A stretch of DNA of 39,624 nucleotides from the NCBI GenBank assembly GCA_037384645.1, contig JARRNT010000010.1, positions 1 through 39,624 of the forward strand, written 5' to 3'. The DNA comes from RI-92 sp037384645 (lineage in GTDB: Bacteria > Pseudomonadota > Gammaproteobacteria > UBA6429 > Thiohalophilaceae). The notes under the pieces are model-generated. The model did not search any database. It had not been told where the DNA came from and saw nothing but the letters and a program-made list of their open reading frames with translations. The translations under genes and the position numbers were made by a program. Each line of letters opens with the position of its first letter. The first letter of the stretch is position 1. This document shows, one piece after another, positions 7,970 through 15,786 of the stretch.

Positions 7970-8872
7970 ATGTCCATACTTCGAACTGTCTTTGCCCTGT
8001 TAGCGCTGTTTGCCGCAGTGAATGCGGCAGCAACAGACGATGCGCCACAACCCCCTTTTGCGGATATTCACCTGCACTATAACTGGGACCACGAGGAACT
8101 GGTCGCGCCGGATCAGGCCATGCAAATCCTGCAGGACCACCACGTCACGCTGGCCGTGGTATTCAGTACGCCCACTCCGAATGCACTTAAACTCACCAGC
8201 AGGCCGGGCTTGCGCGTCATCCATTTCTTCTCGCCCTATCTATCCGGTTACCGGCGCAGTAGCTGGTACTATGACAAGAACGTGCTGCCGCGAGCCAGGG
8301 AGGGCCTGCAAAACAAGACCTATGCCGGGATTGGTGAAGTGCATGTCGTTTCTGGTATCGGGCCGCGGCGCGATAACAAGATATTACAGGGATTACTCCA
8401 GCTTGCCGCCGAATTCAACGTGCCATTCAACATCCATACCGAGGCTTCCAGTCATCTGTTTTTCAAACCCCTTTGCCAGCAATATCCAACTGTGCGTTTT
8501 TTATGGGCCCATGCCGGCGGCATCCTCGCGGCGGATGAGGCAACCAGGATCCTGAAAGTCTGTCCAAATGTCTGGATGGAGGTCTCCGCCAGGGACCCCT
8601 GGCACTATGGCGGCCTGGTCGATGACCAGGGAAAATTACGCGATACGTGGAAAACGGCGTTTCTCCAGTATCCGGATCGCTTTATGGTGGGTACGGATCC
8701 GGTCTGGCACGCCCATCAGCGCGAACGTTGGTATGAGGCAGACGAAGGCTGGTTACACTACCAGCAGTTTATTGACTTCCATCGTAAATGGCTGGCACAG
8801 CTGCCTGATGCAGTAGAGCAGAAAATCAGACTGGATAATGCCATGCATTTCTTTGCGCAAACCGGGAACTGA
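7970..8872 (+). CDS. Secreted amidohydrolase-2 family TIM-barrel protein
   Basis: The 300-residue product begins with a clear signal peptide (MSILRTVFALLALFAAVNA, cleavage near AAA-TDD). The mature part reads as an amidohydrolase-2 metal-dependent hydrolase: HLHYNWDHE after strand 1, HTEAS in the middle, HAGG further on and GTDPVWH near the C-terminus supply the expected H, H, H and D ligands. Such enzymes decarboxylate or hydrolyse small carboxylic or aromatic compounds. The ATG at 7970 is chosen over one at 7874 because it places the signal peptide at the N-terminus; no strong Shine-Dalgarno is seen for either. The gene is convergent with the GST gene. Confidence 0.85.
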   Translation: MSILRTVFALLALFAAVNAAATDDAPQPPFADIHLHYNWDHEELVAPDQAMQILQDHHVTLAVVFSTPTPNALKLTSRPGLRVIHFFSPYLSGYRRSSWYYDKNVLPRAREGLQNKTYAGIGEVHVVSGIGPRRDNKILQGLLQLAAEFNVPFNIHTEASSHLFFKPLCQQYPTVRFLWAHAGGILAADEATRILKVCPNVWMEVSARDPWHYGGLVDDQGKLRDTWKTAFLQYPDRFMVGTDPVWHAHQRERWYEADEGWLHYQQFIDFHRKWLAQLPDAVEQKIRLDNAMHFFAQTGN

Positions 8873-8900
8873 ATGCCAGCCTTCGGAATTTAGCTGCAAC

Positions 8901-8961
8901 GAGGGAATAAGGGACAGGACACCATTGTTTCTTAATCCAGAAACAACCGGGCCCTGCCCCC
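8901..8961. terminator. Long imperfect hairpin between convergent genes
   Basis: TTGTTTCT (8926-8933) pairs with AGAAACAA (8938-8945 approximately), and the outer bases GGGACAGG and CCCTGCCCC extend the stem. It lies between the 3' ends of the amidohydrolase and GST genes and could stop transcription from both sides. GGGAATAA at its left edge links it to the other hairpin elements. Confidence 0.5.
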
Positions 8962-8969
8962 GATCATTG

Positions 8970-9731
8970 TTAAGCTGCCTGTAACTGCTGCTCCAGTGTC
9001 GCCAATGTCTCGGGAAAATAGCGGGCCCGCATCCGTTCGCAATAACGCATTAAATTATCGAATGAGGCACCATAACGATAAAGCGGGTTGTCGCCATTGA
9101 CATAGAAGGATACGCCGAGAAACCCGAACACACAGGCATCGATCGACGACGGCTGATCACCCAGGAAATAAGGTTTGTCACCGAGCAGTTCGGCCAGGGC
9201 AGCAAGATCGGCCTTGCCTTGATCGATAATCACGTCCTCCGCATGCCGGCCCATGCCGCGTTCATACAGCTGTTTCAAAAAGGCACGCTTGAGCACTGTC
9301 GGCACAAGCCAGCGCAGCGGTATCGGCAGGCTGCTGGCAAATTCCTGCAACCGTTCCTCGCCTCCCTGCCCAAAGAAGAGCTGATGCTCGAAACATTGAT
9401 GGTAGTGTTCTTCGAGCATGCGCTGAACGACCAGGGCCAGCGCACGCTGTTGCGAATCAAGCTCGGCATCGAGGTTGATATCGAAACGATCTTCCAGGTA
9501 CTCGATGATCAGGGATGAATCCCCCATGCGTACATCGCCAATTTCGATCCAGGGCGATTTGCCCTTGGGCCCCTTGCCCGGGTCATTGGCCGTGACAAAG
9601 TCAAAGGGTAAGCCGGCCATGCGCAGCCAGGTCGCGAGCTTGAGCGGAAAAGGCGCCGCCGTTTCAAATGGCACGCCCCAGCCGGTACCAAAGGCGAAGA
9701 GTTGAATTCTATCTGTCGTTGAACTTGTCAT
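8970..9731 (-). CDS. Glutathione S-transferase-fold protein (Faxc/metaxin-like)
   Basis: The 253-residue protein has a thioredoxin-like N-terminal half with PFPLKLATWLRMAGLPF and the GDSSLIIEYLE motif, where glutathione would bind, and a helical GST C-terminal half containing LGDQPSSIDACVFGFL. The pattern fits the metaxin/failed-axon-connections branch, which is found in bacteria as detoxifying or stress GST-like proteins. GGGAG lies eight bases before the ATG. It is 20 bases downstream of the MBL-fold gene, so the two form an operon. They are divergent from an ECF sigma factor gene, which makes them likely targets of that sigma factor. Confidence 0.87.
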   Translation of the reverse strand: MTSSTTDRIQLFAFGTGWGVPFETAAPFPLKLATWLRMAGLPFDFVTANDPGKGPKGKSPWIEIGDVRMGDSSLIIEYLEDRFDINLDAELDSQQRALALVVQRMLEEHYHQCFEHQLFFGQGGEERLQEFASSLPIPLRWLVPTVLKRAFLKQLYERGMGRHAEDVIIDQGKADLAALAELLGDKPYFLGDQPSSIDACVFGFLGVSFYVNGDNPLYRYGASFDNLMRYCERMRARYFPETLATLEQQLQAA

Positions 9732-9751
9732 TGTCTGGTCTCCCGTTCGAT

Positions 9752-10492
9752 TTACGCGACTTTAGATTTCTGCGACGCCATTGTCTTCGCCAGGGCCCGC
9801 AACAGGGTGGCGCCATCACCGCGCCAGGCGCTGCCGTGCATGCAGGCCAGTGTGGTCGGCTTTTCCCTGGCCAGGCGTTCCAGCATGGCGGCGGTGTCCG
9901 GGGTATGGGCGTAGTATTCCATGGTTTCGCGCAAGGTCTCGCTCGGTCCCAGGATATCGGTCTCGACCAGCGCCTCCCTGCCGTCGCCGGGCTGGGTAAA
10001 GAGATCACTACACAACAGGGTATGGGTGGTGTCATCCATCATCATGCCGCATTCCCAGCCATGGGGCAGATGCGGAGTGTCGAACCAACGCAATTTATGG
10101 GTACCGAGTGCCAGCACCTCGCCGTCGCTCAGCGCAAGCGCGGGCCGGTCAGCAACATCATTGACCGAGACCATGGCCGCGACCTTGCCACAGACCGGTT
10201 CGGCATCGGCTGCCATCGCCAGAAAGTCATTGAGCGAACCGCACTCGTCGGCCTCAAAATGGGAAAAGCCGATATAGCGCAACTGTTCCGGCGGTAGAAT
10301 AGCGGTGATGGCTTCCCGCACCAGCGGGAACATGGTGCGCGGGCCGGTATGAAACAGCATGGGTTTGTCGTCGACGATGAGATATTGATTAAAACTGAAG
10401 GCGCCAAACGGCAATTGCACGGGGGTGTTGATACGGTAGATGCCATCGACGATCTCGGTGATATTGGTGCCGGACTGTGGGTTAGTAATCAT
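9752..10492 (-). CDS. Metallo-beta-lactamase-fold protein of the flavodiiron/ODP type
   Basis: The 246-residue protein has the metal ligand pattern of flavodiiron-type and ODP beta-lactamase domains: H78-x-E80-x-D82 (SHFEADECGS) instead of HxHxDH, then H144 (PHLPHGW), D163 (LLCSDLF) and a late H in CMHGSA. This pattern usually binds two irons and is linked to oxygen, NO or peroxide handling. There is no flavodoxin or rubredoxin domain. AAGGAAC lies upstream of the ATG at 10492, which is preferred to an earlier in-frame codon at 10522. It heads an operon with the GST gene and shares its promoter region with the ECF sigma gene. Confidence 0.88.
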   Translation of the reverse strand: MITNPQSGTNITEIVDGIYRINTPVQLPFGAFSFNQYLIVDDKPMLFHTGPRTMFPLVREAITAILPPEQLRYIGFSHFEADECGSLNDFLAMAADAEPVCGKVAAMVSVNDVADRPALALSDGEVLALGTHKLRWFDTPHLPHGWECGMMMDDTTHTLLCSDLFTQPGDGREALVETDILGPSETLRETMEYYAHTPDTAAMLERLAREKPTTLACMHGSAWRGDGATLLRALAKTMASQKSKVA

Positions 10493-10528
10493 GCTGGGTT
10501 CCTTTTTTTGGGTTGATTTCACAAGGAT

Positions 10529-10555
10529 GTGTAACGAAACGCCGGATCGTTACAC
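10529..10555. promoter_or_regulatory. Perfect 8-bp inverted repeat in the ECF sigma / MBL divergent promoter
   Basis: GTGTAACG (10529-10536) and CGTTACAC (10548-10555) are separated by 11 bases. Each strand therefore reads TGTAACG away from the centre. Placed this way, the arms could be two overlapping -35 elements serving both directions, with an ACAC(T/A)TCC stretch at the same distance downstream on each side, or an operator. Symmetry is seen; the role is inferred. Confidence 0.6.
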
Positions 10556-10590
10556 TTCCAATTTGAAGGAGGGCAGAATATGCTGAACGG

Positions 10591-11157
10591 ATGCTCCAAG
10601 CAGACATTACATCCCAGGATGACGCTGCCCTGGCGCGACGCGTTGGCCAGGCAACACCGGATACCGATTCCGCGGCTGAGGCGGAACTGTGCCGCCGCCT
10701 GGCGCCGCGCGTGCGCCTGTATGGTTTGCGGCACCTGGGCAACGAGGCCGCGGCAGCCGATCTCATGCAGCAGGTCATGTTGCTGATGATCGAGCGACTG
10801 CGCGAGGGCGCCCTGCGCGAGCCGGAGCGGCTGGCGTCGTTTGTCTTCGGAATCTGCCGGATGACCGTGCTGGACCTGCGGCGGGGCGAAGCACGCCGGG
10901 CCCGCCTGCTGAATACCTATGGCGAGGCGCTGCTGCCGCCGGAGATAGCGGCACCGGCACTCGATCAGGAGCGCCTGGCGCACTGCCTGGAACAGCTGCC
11001 GGAACGGGAACGCACTGTGTTGCTGCTGACCTTCTATGATGATAAACCCGCCGCGGAACTGGCCAGCGAACTGGCCCTGAGCCGGGCGAATGTGCGCGTT
11101 ATTCGCCATCGCGGCCTTGAACGCCTGCGCGCCTGTGTTACAGGAGAACCAGCATGA
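10591..11157 (+). CDS. ECF-type RNA polymerase sigma factor
   Basis: The 188-residue protein has the two-domain plan of extracytoplasmic-function sigma factors. Region 2 spans about residues 30-100 (LYGLRHLGNEAAAADLMQ, then SFVFGICRMTVLDLRRGE), and region 4 spans 130-185 (LEQLPERERTVLLLTFYD, then the helix-turn-helix ALSRANVRVIRHRGLERL). It directs RNA polymerase to a small regulon, probably including its own operon and the divergent MBL-GST pair. A strong Shine-Dalgarno (AAGGAGG, 10566-10572) is 17 bases from this ATG but only about seven from an out-of-frame ATG at 10580, so translation initiation is unusual. The gene overlaps the anti-sigma gene by four bases. Confidence 0.92.
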   Translation: MLQADITSQDDAALARRVGQATPDTDSAAEAELCRRLAPRVRLYGLRHLGNEAAAADLMQQVMLLMIERLREGALREPERLASFVFGICRMTVLDLRRGEARRARLLNTYGEALLPPEIAAPALDQERLAHCLEQLPERERTVLLLTFYDDKPAAELASELALSRANVRVIRHRGLERLRACVTGEPA

Positions 11158-11726
11158 CAACCGTGTCCTGCCAGTCACCACTAGCCTGGGATGAGCTGCT
11201 CGCCTACTGGCTGGGAGAGCTGGATAACGACAACGCGGCCCACATCGAAGAGCACTACCTTGGCTGCGCACAATGCAGCCGGCGGCTGGAACAACTGGCC
11301 GCGCTGGCGCAAGGTATCGGTGAACTGGCCCGCAGCAGCGGCGTGAACATGGTCATCGACGATAGCTTCGTGGCGCAATTGCGAAAAGACGGGCTGCAGG
11401 TGCGCGAGTATCGCGTGCCACCGAATGGCTCGGTGAACTGCACGATCACGCCCGAGGATAATTTCGTGGTGGGGCGCCTGGAGGTACCACTGGCCGGGGT
11501 ACAACGTATCGACTTGCTCAGTCGCTTCAGCTTCGACGAGAAGGAAACCCGGCTGGAGGACGTCCCTTTCGTCGCCGACAGCGACGGGGTGTTGTTTGCG
11601 CCACCGGTTGAGGCAATACGTGCCATGCCGGCCTCATCCCTGCGCTTGCGCCTGCTCGCCGTCGACGAAACAGGTGAACGCATGCTGGCTGAATACACGT
11701 TCAATCACACGCCCCATCGCGCCTGA
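11154..11726 (+). CDS. Zinc-binding anti-sigma factor (cytoplasmic)
   Basis: The 190-residue protein has the ZAS anti-sigma motif, with H30, then H34-x3-C38-x2-C41 (HYLGCAQC), in an N-terminal helical domain that would grip the ECF sigma factor. There is no membrane segment, so sensing is cytoplasmic. The C-terminal ~110 residues are strand-rich and may form a sensory domain, but I do not see the histidine pattern of the ChrR cupin domain. The ATG overlaps the sigma stop codon (ATGA), which implies coupled translation. Zinc-thiolate anti-sigma factors commonly respond to oxidants; that is a family inference. Confidence 0.85.
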   Translation: MTTVSCQSPLAWDELLAYWLGELDNDNAAHIEEHYLGCAQCSRRLEQLAALAQGIGELARSSGVNMVIDDSFVAQLRKDGLQVREYRVPPNGSVNCTITPEDNFVVGRLEVPLAGVQRIDLLSRFSFDEKETRLEDVPFVADSDGVLFAPPVEAIRAMPASSLRLRLLAVDETGERMLAEYTFNHTPHRA

Positions 11727-11747
11727 ACAGGTACGTATTTCGCTGCG

Positions 11748-11766
11748 AGAATCTCGTAGAGATTCT
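11748..11766 (+). terminator. Stem-loop after the anti-sigma gene
   Basis: AGAATCTC (11748-11755) and GAGATTCT (11759-11766) form a perfect 8-bp stem with a three-base loop, 21 bases after the stop codon. No T run follows, so it may protect the mRNA 3' end rather than terminate. Confidence 0.45.
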
Positions 11767-11855
11767 GTAAATAAGTGAAAACGGGGAAAAATTCTTGATT
11801 CAATGCTCCGAAACATTCGACCCGTATCTTACTGACACCATTGCAGGAGCGTTTG

Positions 11856-12449
11856 TTATTTAAAGCCCCGTTCACCCGTTGAGATATTTACAAGCTCCCC
11901 GTTGTAGAAAGTAAGGATGCGCATAAAGTTATTGGGACCAAGATTGAAGGTCCATTCATCCACGCTGACGCTGACCTGGCGCCGGCCGCCGGCAATCTTC
12001 TCCGTGACTGTTTCATAACGCTGCTCCTGTGAATCGGGCTTTCCGCACTTTGCTCTGACCACGGCGGAGGTGGTGCCCAGGGAGAGGCTGTTGAAATCAC
12101 AGCGCTGCATGCCAGGAACGACGGTAAAGCCACGTCCACCGGTCTCTATATTGGCAACCCTGCCGTCGCGCAGCGTGATAATACGGATAAATTCAGTTGG
12201 GCCGGGATTGTAGATCCAGCGTTCATTGATGCGGGTGATACTATGCTCGAAGTCGGTGTCTGGCTGGTTCACGATGCGTTCTGCCCAGCGATCGATCCAG
12301 TCCGGCTTACCGCACTTTTTCAGCAGGACGAGTTTTGAGTCCCCCAGGCTGATCAGTCCACCACTGCAGTGAAAGGCGTAAGCACTGTGCGTCGACCCCA
12401 GCCCCAGACAGAGCAGAAACAACATGAAGAAATGCCGGTGTGATGCCAT
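11856..12449 (-). CDS. Secreted protein with two tandem DUF2845 units
   Basis: The 197-residue protein starts with a signal peptide (MASHRHFFMLFLLCLGLG, then STHSAYA) and contains two homologous halves. Each half has a cysteine near its start (FHCSGGLISLG; QRCDFNSLSLG), then a KCGKPD motif, a W-x-(Y/F)-N-x-G-P motif, an F-(I/M)-R-I strand and a final G-x-RGF. This is the DUF2845 pattern, of unknown function. The paired cysteines suggest disulfides in the periplasm. The start at 12449 is chosen because GGAAG lies seven bases upstream; an ATG at 12479 is in frame but would bury the signal peptide. The gene is convergent with the ECF operon. Confidence 0.85.
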   Translation of the reverse strand: MASHRHFFMLFLLCLGLGSTHSAYAFHCSGGLISLGDSKLVLLKKCGKPDWIDRWAERIVNQPDTDFEHSITRINERWIYNPGPTEFIRIITLRDGRVANIETGGRGFTVVPGMQRCDFNSLSLGTTSAVVRAKCGKPDSQEQRYETVTEKIAGGRRQVSVSVDEWTFNLGPNNFMRILTFYNGELVNISTGERGFK

Positions 12450-12602
12450 CAAACGTCTTCCATGATTAATATCACTCATCGAGTATTATAATTGTAGTCA
12501 ACATGGCCGCCTTACGCACCAGGCTGAGCGCAGGAGCTAGCTGACGAACTCCACATAGCAATTCTGTAATAACCACGATGGGGGGGCTAAGTATGGGCCG
12601 GC

Positions 12603-13181
12603 CTATGACTCGTCCTTGATTATTTCTACCGTATCACCTATCGAGAGTGTCCCGCCATGAATAACATATAGACACACGCCACTGTGTTTAGCCAATGCCC
12701 GGCTGATGCCTTGTCCTTCGATTTTTTCCAGGTAGGCACACGGTGGCCGAGATTTGTGGTAACGAAAGATGGCCTGGCCAATACGAAAGGTCTTGCCCTG
12801 TAACTGTTTTGTTTTGATTCCTCCAACTACCAGATTACGACGATGATTGCCGTTGTCCAGCTTGTCCTGAAGCATGGCAGGGCGAGCCTGTTTGGCCTGG
12901 TTTATGTCGTCCTCGCTGATCAGGGTGACCTGGCAGGCATCGGTGGCTTTCCAGAAACCGCTTGCTTCGCTATAGCGATCACCCTGAAGACCGGCATCGA
13001 CGATGGCGTGACTACTTGCGACGGCTTGCATGGCCTCGCCGGCCTTTGTCGCGATAAAGATGGCCTTGAGTGTCGGAGAGTTTCGGCGGTGACGGGTTGA
13101 AAGCAGCCAGTTAAATATCTTCAACGCTGCTGTCCACTCACAACCAGTCTGACTCGTTTCATAGTTTGAAAATCCGGTCAA
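12603..13181 (-). CDS. MOSC domain protein
   Basis: The core from about residue 38 to 190 is a MOSC domain, the C-terminal fold of molybdenum cofactor sulfurases, which carries sulfur on a conserved cysteine. The hallmark RRNLVV stretch is present and the cysteine is in PPCAYLE. The start is doubtful. The longest frame begins with TTG at 13181 and adds about 37 residues that family members lack, and no clear Shine-Dalgarno is seen; another TTG at 13124 is possible. The gene is 41 bases downstream of the phosphoribulokinase gene and may be cotranscribed with it. Partner enzymes are not visible here. Confidence 0.82.
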   Translation of the reverse strand: MTGFSNYETSQTGCEWTAALKIFNWLLSTRHRRNSPTLKAIFIATKAGEAMQAVASSHAIVDAGLQGDRYSEASGFWKATDACQVTLISEDDINQAKQARPAMLQDKLDNGNHRRNLVVGGIKTKQLQGKTFRIGQAIFRYHKSRPPCAYLEKIEGQGISRALAKHSGVCLYVIHGGTLSIGDTVEIIKDES

Positions 13182-13222
13182 AGAGAGATTTTAAATAAAT
13201 CACCCCAACCCCTTTACTCAAA

Positions 13223-14167
13223 TTAGCGACAAGCGGGTTTATTATGCATGAACTCGTCGATCATCGGCGCACAGATCACATCGAGGGCATGTCGCATTTC
13301 GCCGCCGGGTATCACCATGGTATTGGAGCGAGACATAAACGAATCCGGAATCCTTTTCAGTAACAGCGGAAAATTATACTTGCGCGGCTCCCGGAATCTG
13401 ACCACCACCACACTCTCGGAATCTAACGGTACATCTCGGACCATAAAGGGATTCGAGGTATCTACAACAGGCATACGCTGGAAGTTAATATCGGTCAACG
13501 AAAACTGCGGAACAATAAAATGGATGTAATCCCGCAGACGCTCGATAATGTCCTGGGTAACCTCCTCCGAGGTCTGTTGCTTACAATGAAACTCACGGTG
13601 AATCCGCTGGATCCACTCCAGATTGATGGCCGGCACGACGCCGATGAGCAGGTCGACATACTGCGCCACATCGACCCCCGTACCATTAGTGTGTTTGCGT
13701 CGCTCAGCTACGATGGGGTTGTGCGATTCGCTCATTTTACGCCGCGTCCAGCTGCTGGCAACGACTCCACCATGCAGTCCCTCGTAAAACAACAGATCAT
13801 TGTCCACTGGAATCTCTTGCCAGGGTGTGAAGGTACCGATCGGCTGATCGAATTCGTGTTGATTGTCAGCATTGACCATATGACGAATGCGCCCCGTCCC
13901 GGTCTCAGAGTACTGGCGAAACAGCTGCTCCAGCTGGTCGAAATCATTCAGCTCGGGGCCGTAACTGCTGACCGGTTTCTGCTCCTGCTCTGCCCAGTCG
14001 ATCAGGCGGCACATTTCTTCCTGTTCGTATTTCAGGAAGCTGTCTCCTTCAATGAACGCAGCATTGATGCCCAGACGATGGAATATTTCCCTGAAGGCCA
14101 ATTGCACAACTGTCGTGCCTGCGCCTGACGCACCGGTGATCGCGATAATGGGATGTTTTTTCTGCAT
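13223..14167 (-). CDS. Phosphoribulokinase, class I (bacterial) type
   Basis: This 314-residue kinase phosphorylates ribulose 5-phosphate to ribulose 1,5-bisphosphate, the RuBisCO substrate. Visible signatures are the P-loop GASGAGTT near residue 12, EGDSF, FYEGLHGG, VPAINLEWIQ, NFQRMPVVDTSNPF and VIPGGEM. Compared with typical class I enzymes of about 290 residues, there is an insertion of roughly 25 basic and polar residues between FYEGLHGGVV and DVAQYVDLL. GAGGGG lies before the ATG at 14167; earlier in-frame codons lack support. No RuBisCO large subunit or other cbb gene is nearby, so a PrkB-like non-Calvin role cannot be excluded. Confidence 0.9.
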   Translation of the reverse strand: MQKKHPIIAITGASGAGTTVVQLAFREIFHRLGINAAFIEGDSFLKYEQEEMCRLIDWAEQEQKPVSSYGPELNDFDQLEQLFRQYSETGTGRIRHMVNADNQHEFDQPIGTFTPWQEIPVDNDLLFYEGLHGGVVASSWTRRKMSESHNPIVAERRKHTNGTGVDVAQYVDLLIGVVPAINLEWIQRIHREFHCKQQTSEEVTQDIIERLRDYIHFIVPQFSLTDINFQRMPVVDTSNPFMVRDVPLDSESVVVVRFREPRKYNFPLLLKRIPDSFMSRSNTMVIPGGEMRHALDVICAPMIDEFMHNKPACR

Positions 14168-14620
14168 GGAGCGCCCCTCACTCACCGAAAACCCCTTATA
14201 TTTACTCCAAGTTGCCCTCAAGATCAAAAACTATTTATGCTTATTATAAATATGAGGGTGATAGTCTGGCTCTTCTGCTTTTCCTATTGCTCGCTATCCT
14301 TAGCTAATGGGGGGCGTAAACTTTAACGAAATGACTACACATCCTTCATTTCCAGCCTCTATTCGCGATTTTATTCTGCAATGAATATATCCAATAATAA
14401 ACATGGTCTGGCTGGGGTCGATAAAACACGACATGTATTGCCTGCGAATGAAACGATTGGTCGTGACCGGAATACCTCTGCTCTCACGCATTACGTTAAT
14501 CGATCAGATGCCAGACGATAAATAAATCGGTGCGCGCTAACGCTTCGCCTGATAACGGGTAATATCCTGTTTACGCGTTTTATCCAAACCGGCCTGTATA
14601 AATAGCGTAAAAATAAATAA

Positions 14621-14647
14621 GGGGCCAGGTAATAGGTACCTGGCCCC
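14621..14647 (-). terminator. Strong 11-bp hairpin, probable terminator
   Basis: GGGGCCAGGTA (14621-14631) pairs perfectly with TACCTGGCCCC (14637-14647). On the minus strand it is followed by TTATTTATTTTTACG, so it would stop transcription from the decayed gene above it; that gene's remnant ends 22 bases before it. Confidence 0.75.
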
Positions 14648-14669
14648 CTCATGGATGGTTAAAGGGTAA

Positions 14670-15041
14670 TTATTCCATATAAGAATATTTACCGAGATTA
14701 TAGACCTGCAGATCGTTGGCGACTTTAATCCTGCCGGTATATCCAGCCTGCCGTATCTCAGGAATCACTTCCGTATGCATGTATTTGATTGTATTGGGGA
14801 GACATACGAAAACACCAGGTGATTCACCCCTTCATTAATCATTGACCAATGCCAATATTCAGTCATTACACAGCAGCGTGATGTCCAGCATAATCACATT
14901 GCACGCCCTGCCTTCCAGTATTTTCCCGCGACAATGATAGACTCTTCTCATTGCAAACAGGTAATGCAAATGTTGCAGAATGTAAACCAGGGATAGGTCA
15001 GTCAGTCGAGTTATGGATGTAGCCTTGTCGCTTGCCCGCAT
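14670..15041 (-). pseudogene. Decayed gene of unknown function
   Basis: On the minus strand, 14831-14670 encodes a protein-like 53-residue tail (containing NTIKYMHTEVIPEIRQAGY and VANDLQVYNLGKYSYME) ending with TAA, just before the terminator hairpin. The same reading frame continues upstream through stop codons at 14832-14837 and 14859-14861 into a 60-codon open stretch reaching 15041 (ending NVIMLDITLLCND). Three stops within 30 bases, between two protein-like parts and followed by an intact terminator, suggest a gene that has recently died. I cannot name its family. The 5' limit is uncertain. Confidence 0.4.
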
Positions 15042-15109
15042 TACCAGATTTTACCAGTATATATCCACGTACTAGAATCTATGAACCTGTCGCATTTTGA
15101 TTATGACCG

Positions 15110-15730
15110 ATGAATAACAAGAACCAGCTGGAACAGATAAAACGCCACCATGCCCGCCTCAAACGCTGCAAGCGTTGCCCGGATATGAAACGGCCGGTCG
15201 TGGTCGGAAACCCGGTGGTCTCACCCGTCATGTTGATCGGTCAGGCCCCGGGTAATAAGGAAATCGAACTGCGCAGGCCGTTTGCCTGGACGGCGGGTAA
15301 AACCCTGTTTAAGTGGTTTGCACAAATCGGTATGGAAGAACAGGCGTTTCGTGATCGTGTCTATATGGCCGCCGTGTGCCGTTGTTTTCCCGGCAAGAAT
15401 CCCAAGGGAGGTGACCGGGTACCAGGCCAGGCAGAAATCGCGAATTGTCATGCCTGGATGGAGGAAGAATTACAGACGCTGAAACCAGCCTTAATCATTC
15501 CGGTGGGCAAGCTCGCAATCAGCCAGTTTTTACCTGTTAAAAAACTGGATGAAATCATCGGTAAAAAGCATGTGATACAGATCCAGGGGCACAAAGCAGA
15601 CTGTATTCCCCTGCCGCACCCCTCCGGCGCTTCGGTATGGCATCGGGTGGAGCCCGGCAAATCACTGCTGAACAAAGCCCTGCAACATATTCATCGCCAC
15701 CCTGCCTGGCGGCGGATCCTGGACCTTTAA
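15110..15730 (+). CDS. Fe-S cluster uracil-DNA glycosylase (family 4/5 type)
   Basis: The 206-residue protein removes uracil from DNA in base-excision repair. It has the features of iron-sulfur UDGs: C20-x2-C23 at the N-terminus, further cysteines C90/C92 and C113 in the usual spacing around the PGKNPK stretch, motif A as GQAPG (44-48) and motif B as HPSGAS near residue 170. Q45 replaces the E found in many family 4 enzymes (GEAPG), and the tail HRHPAWRRILDL is basic. It stands alone, without a good Shine-Dalgarno, and is convergent with a cupin gene across a hairpin element. Confidence 0.87.
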   Translation: MNNKNQLEQIKRHHARLKRCKRCPDMKRPVVVGNPVVSPVMLIGQAPGNKEIELRRPFAWTAGKTLFKWFAQIGMEEQAFRDRVYMAAVCRCFPGKNPKGGDRVPGQAEIANCHAWMEEELQTLKPALIIPVGKLAISQFLPVKKLDEIIGKKHVIQIQGHKADCIPLPHPSGASVWHRVEPGKSLLNKALQHIHRHPAWRRILDL

Positions 15731-15741
15731 TCAGAAATGGT

Positions 15742-15766
15742 GGAGGGAATATAGTTTATTCCCTCC
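15742..15766. terminator. Perfect 10-bp hairpin of the GGAGGGAATA family
   Basis: GGAGGGAATA (15742-15751) and TATTCCCTCC (15757-15766) form a perfect stem with a five-base loop between the convergent UDG and cupin genes, followed by GTCCCC. It can act on both strands. The same sequence family occurs at 19810-19864 and 26122-26160, and as half copies near 7788, 17318 and 21943. Confidence 0.75.
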
Positions 15767-15786
15767 GTCCCCTTACATTAACCGTT

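Larger units (their letters stand above)
14168..15109. other. Long spacer with a hairpin and a decayed gene
   Basis: About 940 bases separate the phosphoribulokinase start from the uracil-DNA glycosylase gene. The part before 14600 shows no gene I can support. A strong hairpin lies at 14621-14647 and a decayed reading frame at 14670-15041. Confidence 0.6.

Noticed and set aside
9668..10297. Open frame of 209 codons on the plus strand opposite the MBL-fold gene
   Set aside because: It is antisense to two genes with clear motifs and start sites, has a Q/G/R-rich product and no recognisable domain.
10519..11271. Open frame of 250 codons on the minus strand opposite the ECF sigma gene
   Set aside because: The sigma and anti-sigma motifs are on the plus strand, and the high GC there leaves the antisense strand open by chance.
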